DNA from: Chloroflexota bacterium
GTDB taxonomy: Bacteria > Chloroflexota > Dehalococcoidia > SHYM01
Direction: 5' to 3'
NCBI GenBank assembly: GCA_016199375.1
Contig: JACQGV010000032.1
Span: 1-8,948 of the forward strand
DNA length: 8,948 nucleotides
Shown here one piece after another: positions 5,678 to 8,948 of the stretch (its first letter is position 1; each line of letters opens with the position of its first letter). Under the pieces are notes generated by a model. The model had not been told where the DNA came from and did no database searches. It saw only the letters and a program-made list of their open reading frames with translations. The position numbers were made by a program, and so were the translations under genes.

Positions 5678-7211
5678 AGCGCCTGCCGCCGGCATCGTCC
5701 ACCTGGTGGGAGCGGGGCCAGGGGACCCCGGCCTCATCACCGTCCGCGGCCGGGAGTGCCTCCGCAGCGCCGACGTGGTGGTCTTCGACCGCCTGGCCGC
5801 CCCCGAGGTCCTGCGGGAGGCGCGGCCCGACGCCGAGCTCATTGACGCGGGCAAGCACCCGGGCGAGGGCGGCATCTCCCAGGCCGAGACCAACCGCCTC
5901 CTGGTGGCCAAGGCCAGGGAGGGCAAATCCGTGTGCCGTCTGAAGGGCGGCGACCCCTTCGTCTTCGGGCGCGGCGGCGAGGAGGCGGAGACCCTGGCCG
6001 CGGAGGGCATCCCCTTCGAGGTGGTGCCAGGGGTCACCTCGGCCACGGCGGTGCCTGCCTACGCGGGCATCCCCGTCACCCACCGGCAGTATGCCGCCTC
6101 CTTCGCGGTCATCACCGGGCACCAGGCCCCCATCTTTCCCGAGGCTCACATTGACTGGGAGCGCGTAGCCAGGGGCGCCGATACACTAGTGATCCTCATG
6201 GGCGTGGAGAACCTGGCGCTGATAGTCCAGCGCCTGCTCCAGGCCGGGCGACCACCGGAGACGCCCGTCGCCCTCATCCGCTGGGGCACGGTGCCCCAGC
6301 AGGAGACAGTGACAGGCACCCTGGCGGACATCGAGGCCAGAGCCAGCGCGGCGCAGCTTCGCCCCCCCGCCGTGATGGTGGTGGGCGAGGTGGTGCGGCT
6401 GCGCGAGCGGCTGCGCTGGTTCGACAACCGCCCCCTGTTCGGCAAGCGGGTGCTGGTGACCCGCTCCCGCCACCAGGCCAGCCAGCTCAGCGACCTGCTG
6501 CGCCGGGAAGGCGCCCTCCCCCTGGAGCTGCCGACTATTTCGATAGAGCCCCTGGCCGACGCCAGCGAGGTGGACCGGGCGCTGCAGGGGCTCGCCAGCT
6601 ACAACTGGCTCCTTCTCACCAGCATCAACGCCGTGGAGGCCATCTGGCAACGTCTGGAGGCGCTGGGCCTCGACGCCCGCGCTTTCCACAGGGTCAAGCT
6701 CTGCGCCATCGGGAGCGCCACCGCCGCCGCCCTGGCGGAGCGCGGCCTGCGCGCCGACCTGGTCCCCCAGGTCTTCACCTCCGCCGGGGTGCTCCAGGCC
6801 GTCCGCGAGGTAGGGCTTGCCGGTGCGCGGGTGCTGCTGCCCCGCGCTGACATCGCCACCGCCGAGCTGCGCGATGGCCTGCTAAAGCTGGGGGCCCAGG
6901 TGCACGAGGTCGCCCTTTACCACACCACCACGGACCTGGCGCCCGAGGGCCCCGGCTGGGAGGCCCTGCGCGGGGGTGCCGTGGACGCCGTGACCTTCAC
7001 CAGCTCCTCCACCGTGCGCGGCCTGCTGTCCATGCTGAAGGGCGACCTATCTCCCCTGAAGGGAGTCGCCGTCGCCAGCATCGGGCCGGTGACGACCCAG
7101 ACAGCCAGAGAGGCAGGGCTGGACGTGCACATCGAGGCCCCAGAGCATACTGTGCCGGGCCTGGTGCGGGCGCTGCGGGAGTCGTACTCCACCGAGCACA
7201 AAAACAAGTAA
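5670..7211 (+). CDS. cobA-hemD: Fused uroporphyrinogen-III C-methyltransferase / uroporphyrinogen-III synthase
   Basis: This bifunctional protein has 513 residues. The N-terminal half (~1-245) is an SAM-dependent methyltransferase (SUMT) converting uroporphyrinogen III to precorrin-2. It shows VHLVGAGPGDPGLITVRG, VVVFDRL, CRLKGGDPFVFGRGGEEAE, PGVTSATAVPAYAGIPVTHR and VILMGVENL. The C-terminal half (~250-513) is HemD, which cyclises hydroxymethylbilane to uroporphyrinogen III; FGKRVLVTRSR opens it, then LLTSINAVEA, CAIGSATAAAL, LLPRADIA and TFTSSSTV. The fusion couples ring closure to the siroheme/B12 branch. The ATG at 5670 overlaps the hemC stop by 8 nt. A TTG at 5661, three codons upstream, has GGGAG 4 nt before it and is an alternative start; neither changes the domains. 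A precorrin-2 dehydrogenase/ferrochelatase domain is absent, so SirC or CysG-type activity must be encoded elsewhere. Confidence 0.96.
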   Translation: MGEAPAAGIVHLVGAGPGDPGLITVRGRECLRSADVVVFDRLAAPEVLREARPDAELIDAGKHPGEGGISQAETNRLLVAKAREGKSVCRLKGGDPFVFGRGGEEAETLAAEGIPFEVVPGVTSATAVPAYAGIPVTHRQYAASFAVITGHQAPIFPEAHIDWERVARGADTLVILMGVENLALIVQRLLQAGRPPETPVALIRWGTVPQQETVTGTLADIEARASAAQLRPPAVMVVGEVVRLRERLRWFDNRPLFGKRVLVTRSRHQASQLSDLLRREGALPLELPTISIEPLADASEVDRALQGLASYNWLLLTSINAVEAIWQRLEALGLDARAFHRVKLCAIGSATAAALAERGLRADLVPQVFTSAGVLQAVREVGLAGARVLLPRADIATAELRDGLLKLGAQVHEVALYHTTTDLAPEGPGWEALRGGAVDAVTFTSSSTVRGLLSMLKGDLSPLKGVAVASIGPVTTQTAREAGLDVHIEAPEHTVPGLVRALRESYSTEHKNK

Positions 7212-7213
7212 TG

Positions 7214-7260
7214 GCCCCCCCTCTCCCTCGATGGGAGAGGGCTAGAGTGAGGGTGAGGAG
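7214..7260. repeat. Intergenic palindromic repeat between cobA-hemD and hemB
   Basis: CCCTCTCCC (7219-7227) and GGGAGAGGG (7233-7241) form a perfect 9-bp stem around TCGAT, followed by a G-rich tail GAGTGAGGGTGAGGAG (7245-7260). This resembles a CCCTCTCCC...GGGAGAGGG...GTGAGGG repeat type that I recall as common between genes in many bacteria (unverified). The hairpin begins 8 nt after the cobA-hemD stop. No T-tract follows, so it is more likely an mRNA-stabilising or REP-like element than a terminator. Confidence 0.65.
7255..7260 (+). promoter_or_regulatory. hemB ribosome binding site inside the repeat tail
   Basis: GAGGAG lies 6 nt before the hemB ATG at 7267 and is part of the G-rich tail of the intergenic repeat, so the element appears to supply the SD. 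The ATG at 7262 is out of frame with hemB and is not used. Confidence 0.6.
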
Positions 7261-7266
7261 CATGCC

Positions 7267-8280
7267 ATGACCACCACCAAGTCCCGCCGCCAAGCGCCGA
7301 CCGCCGCCAGCTTCCCCACCGTCCGCCCGCGACGGCTGCGCCAGACCGCCGCCTTGCGCCGCCTCGTCCAGGAGACGCGCCTGGACCACAGCATCCTCAT
7401 CCAGCCCCTGTTCGTCGCCCACGGGCGCGGCTTGCGGGAGGAGATACCGTCCCTGCCGGGCCAGTTCCACCTGTCGCCCGACACCGCAGCGGCAGAGGCG
7501 CGGGAACTATCGAACCTTGGCATACCGGGGGTGCTGCTCTTCGGGCTGCCGGCGTCCAAGGACGAGGCCGGCTCCGAGGCCTACGCCCCCCAAGGCATCG
7601 TCCAGGAGGCGGTGCGGGCCATCAAGGGAGCGGCGCCGGAGCTGCTGGTCATCACCGACGTCTGCCTCTGCGAATACACCAGCCACGGCCACTGCGGCCT
7701 GCTAGCGCCCGACGGCTCCGTCGACAACGACCCCACCCTGGAGCTCATCGCCCGCACCGCCCTCTCCCACGCCCGGGCGGGCGCCGACATCGTGGCCCCC
7801 AGCGATATGATGGACGGCCGGGTGGGTGCCATCCGCCGCTCCCTGGACGAGGCCGGCTACGCCGGGACGCCCATCCTGAGCTACGCGGCCAAGTACGCCA
7901 GCGCCTTCTACGGTCCCTTCCGCGACGCCGCCGGCTCGGCGCCCCAGTCCGGCGACCGGCGGGGCTACCAGATGGACCCGCCCAACGTGCGCGAGGCGCT
8001 GCGGGAGATCGCTCAGGACCTCCAGGAGGGCGCCGACATCGTCATGGTGAAGCCGGCCCTGGCCTACCTGGACGTGATCCGGGCCGCCCGCGATGCCTTC
8101 GACGTGCCCCTGGCGGCCTACAATGTCAGCGGCGAGTACGCCATGGTGGAAGCAGCAGCGCGCCAGGGCTGGCTGGAGCGCGAGCGGGCCATCCAGGAGG
8201 TGCTGACGGCGATCCGCCGCGCCGGCGCCGACATCATCATCACCTACTGGGCCAAAGAGATAGCGAGCCTAGGACTGTAA
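7267..8280 (+). CDS. hemB: Delta-aminolevulinic acid dehydratase (porphobilinogen synthase)
   Basis: This 337-residue cytoplasmic TIM-barrel enzyme condenses two 5-aminolevulinates to porphobilinogen, feeding HemC. The active-site metal loop is [14 protein letters not shown] with Cys133, Cys135 and Cys143, the zinc-binding three-cysteine type rather than the Asp-rich magnesium type. [14 protein letters not shown] (177-190) follows. Schiff-base lysines are Lys209 ([17 protein letters not shown]) and Lys262 ([13 protein letters not shown]), and [10 protein letters not shown] (285-294) closes the site. [10 protein letters not shown] (231-240) is the usual loop following the second-substrate region. 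The extra ~15 residues before [10 protein letters not shown] are unconserved. It lies 55 bp after cobA-hemD, in the same direction and probably the same transcript. Confidence 0.97.
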   Translation: MTTTKSRRQAPTAASFPTVRPRRLRQTAALRRLVQETRLDHSILIQPLFVAHGRGLREEIPSLPGQFHLSPDTAAAEARELSNLGIPGVLLFGLPASKDEAGSEAYAPQGIVQEAVRAIKGAAPELLVITDVCLCEYTSHGHCGLLAPDGSVDNDPTLELIARTALSHARAGADIVAPSDMMDGRVGAIRRSLDEAGYAGTPILSYAAKYASAFYGPFRDAAGSAPQSGDRRGYQMDPPNVREALREIAQDLQEGADIVMVKPALAYLDVIRAARDAFDVPLAAYNVSGEYAMVEAAARQGWLERERAIQEVLTAIRRAGADIIITYWAKEIASLGL

Positions 8281-8292
8281 CCCTTGCGTATG

Positions 8293-8312
8293 TACTACTA
8301 TAGTAATATACT
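8293..8312 (+). promoter_or_regulatory. AT-rich promoter/operator of the toxin-antitoxin pair
   Basis: TACTATAGTA (8296-8305) is a perfect 10-bp palindrome, extended to an imperfect 16-bp one (8293-8308). It stands out in the GC-rich surroundings. It contains TATAGT (8299-8304), which would place a transcription start near 8311-8313, almost on the toxin ATG; TATACT (8307-8312) lies 17 bp after a weak -35 TTGCGT (8284-8289). Autoregulation by the antitoxin or the toxin-antitoxin complex would be expected from family knowledge. I see no SD before 8313. Confidence 0.5.
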
Positions 8313-8573
8313 ATGCTCCTAGAGCGTACCGAGAGGTTCGGACGGGCGTACAGAAAGCTGGACGAGGCCAAGAGGAAGCGCGTGCAGAAGGCCCTCCTGC
8401 TCCTGGCCGAGAACCCGCGCCATCCATCCTTGCAGGTGAAACGGATACAGGGCACAACCGGAATATGGGAGGCAAGAGCCAGCATTCCCCTCCGGATCAC
8501 TTTCGAAATGCACTCAGACGTTATCCTATTACGGAATGTGGGTGAGCACGATGAAGCGCTCGCGAGACCGTAG
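8313..8573 (+). CDS. RelE/ParE-family toxin
   Basis: This small basic protein has 86 residues, the usual size for RelE/ParE-superfamily toxins, many of which are ribosome-dependent mRNA endonucleases. The N-terminal pair of helices (FGRAYRKLDEAKRKRVQKAL) is followed by LLAENPRHPSLQVKRIQG and then the beta-sheet WEARASIPLRITFEM and LRNVGEHDEAL. Arg61 and His79 sit where the family often has conserved Arg and His. Whether it cleaves mRNA or targets gyrase cannot be read from the sequence. The ATG is directly preceded by AT-rich promoter-like sequence with no SD, so the mRNA may be leaderless. The antitoxin gene overlaps its 3' end by 23 nt, giving a toxin-first order. Confidence 0.85.
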   Translation: MLLERTERFGRAYRKLDEAKRKRVQKALLLLAENPRHPSLQVKRIQGTTGIWEARASIPLRITFEMHSDVILLRNVGEHDEALARP

Positions 8574-8880
8574 GATAAAAGAGTCAATAGCCGCCTACCA
8601 GGTGGAGCCTCTCCTGACTAAGGTCACCAGGCAGGGCCAGATCACGCTGCCCAGCGATGTCCGGCGTCAGTTGCACATCAAAGAAGGCGACCTGATGGAA
8701 GTGACCATCGAGGGGGATCGGGTGGTAATGATGCCTAAGAGGCTCATAGACAAGTCCCAGGCCTACTTCTGGACGGAGGGCTGGCAGCGCGGCGAGCGCG
8801 AGGCCGAGGCCGACATCAGGGCGGGCCGCGTGAAGCGCTTCAAGAGCGCGGAAGACCTGATCGCGGACATAGAGAGCTAG
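8551..8880 (+). CDS. AbrB/MazE-family antitoxin
   Basis: The protein is 109 residues. A swapped-hairpin SpoVT/AbrB-type DNA-binding domain spans residues ~21-67 (LLTKVTRQGQITLPSDVRRQ, then LHIKEGDLMEVTIEGDRVVMMP). The acidic and aromatic C-terminus (AYFWTEGWQRGEREAEADI, then RFKSAEDLIADIES) is typical of the toxin-binding tail in this antitoxin group. It should neutralise the upstream RelE/ParE-like toxin and repress the shared promoter by binding the palindrome at 8293-8308; this is inferred from family behaviour. The ATG at 8551 has GGTGAG (8541-8546) 4 nt upstream. An in-frame ATG at 8536 would add five residues but lacks an SD. Translation is probably coupled to the toxin through the 23-nt overlap. 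Confidence 0.87.
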   Translation: MKRSRDRRIKESIAAYQVEPLLTKVTRQGQITLPSDVRRQLHIKEGDLMEVTIEGDRVVMMPKRLIDKSQAYFWTEGWQRGEREAEADIRAGRVKRFKSAEDLIADIES

Positions 8881-8928
8881 GGCCCTTCCCACGGAAGTGC
8901 AGCGTATACTGGCCTCAGAGGATGGAAA

Positions 8929-8948
8929 ATGAAGAGGGAGTTCTCGGC
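8929..8948 (+). CDS. Possible start of a further gene (partial)
   Basis: An ATG at 8929 preceded by AGAGG (8917-8921, 7 nt upstream) opens a frame reading MKREFS before the window ends; TATACT at 8905-8910 could be a -10. Only six codons are visible. MKREFS is a common beginning of HicB-type antitoxins, but that is far too little to assign. A competing ATG at 8922 in another frame reads MENEEGVLG. Confidence 0.3.

Noticed and set aside
7219..7241. Hairpin after cobA-hemD as an intrinsic terminator
   Set aside because: No T-tract follows the stem; the sequence after it is G-rich and leads straight into the hemB SD.
8881..8900. CTTCC-CAC-GGAAG hairpin after the antitoxin as a terminator
   Set aside because: The stem is only 5 bp (8885-8897) and no T-run follows, so it is too weak to call.

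Overview
The window comes from a GC-rich bacterium and is dominated by a tetrapyrrole (heme/siroheme) biosynthesis cluster on the + strand. An anaerobe-type siroheme decarboxylase, a CobA-HemD fusion and a lipoprotein with a long Thr/Pro-rich stalk suggest Chloroflexota, perhaps a Dehalococcoidia-like lineage. That assignment is inference from gene content; no marker gene is present.

Layout. 1-395 (-): the 5' part of an exported or lipoprotein-like protein with a TolB/WD40-like propeller signature, running off the left edge. 396-636: divergent intergenic region with a good sigma70-like promoter pointing right. 637-7211 (+): ahbAB (fused siroheme decarboxylase), hemA (overlapping its stop by 4 nt), an unrelated exported ASST/PQQ-type propeller lipoprotein, hemC, and cobA-hemD (overlapping hemC by 8 nt). 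7267-8280 (+): hemB, whose ribosome binding site lies in the tail of an intergenic palindromic repeat. 8293-8880 (+): a toxin-first type II toxin-antitoxin pair (RelE/ParE-like toxin, AbrB/MazE-like antitoxin) behind a palindromic AT-rich promoter. 8929-8948: possible start of another gene. No gene-free stretch exceeds 300 bases.

How the genes work together. HemA reduces glutamyl-tRNA to glutamate-1-semialdehyde. HemB condenses two 5-aminolevulinates to porphobilinogen, HemC polymerises four of these to hydroxymethylbilane, and the HemD half closes the ring to uroporphyrinogen III. The CobA half methylates that to precorrin-2, the siroheme/corrinoid branch. AhbAB then acts on siroheme, which points to heme made through the siroheme-dependent (Ahb) route. 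HemL, a precorrin-2 dehydrogenase/ferrochelatase, AhbC and AhbD would also be needed and are not in the window.

The most unusual signal is a 29-bp repeat-like sequence present twice, once near the 3' end of ahbAB and once inside hemC. Both copies are read in the same frame, and the hemC copy adds about 8 residues to an otherwise conserved enzyme. I see no wholly new multi-gene system; the other points of interest are the propeller lipoprotein lodged in the heme cluster and the compact promoter/operator of the toxin-antitoxin pair.
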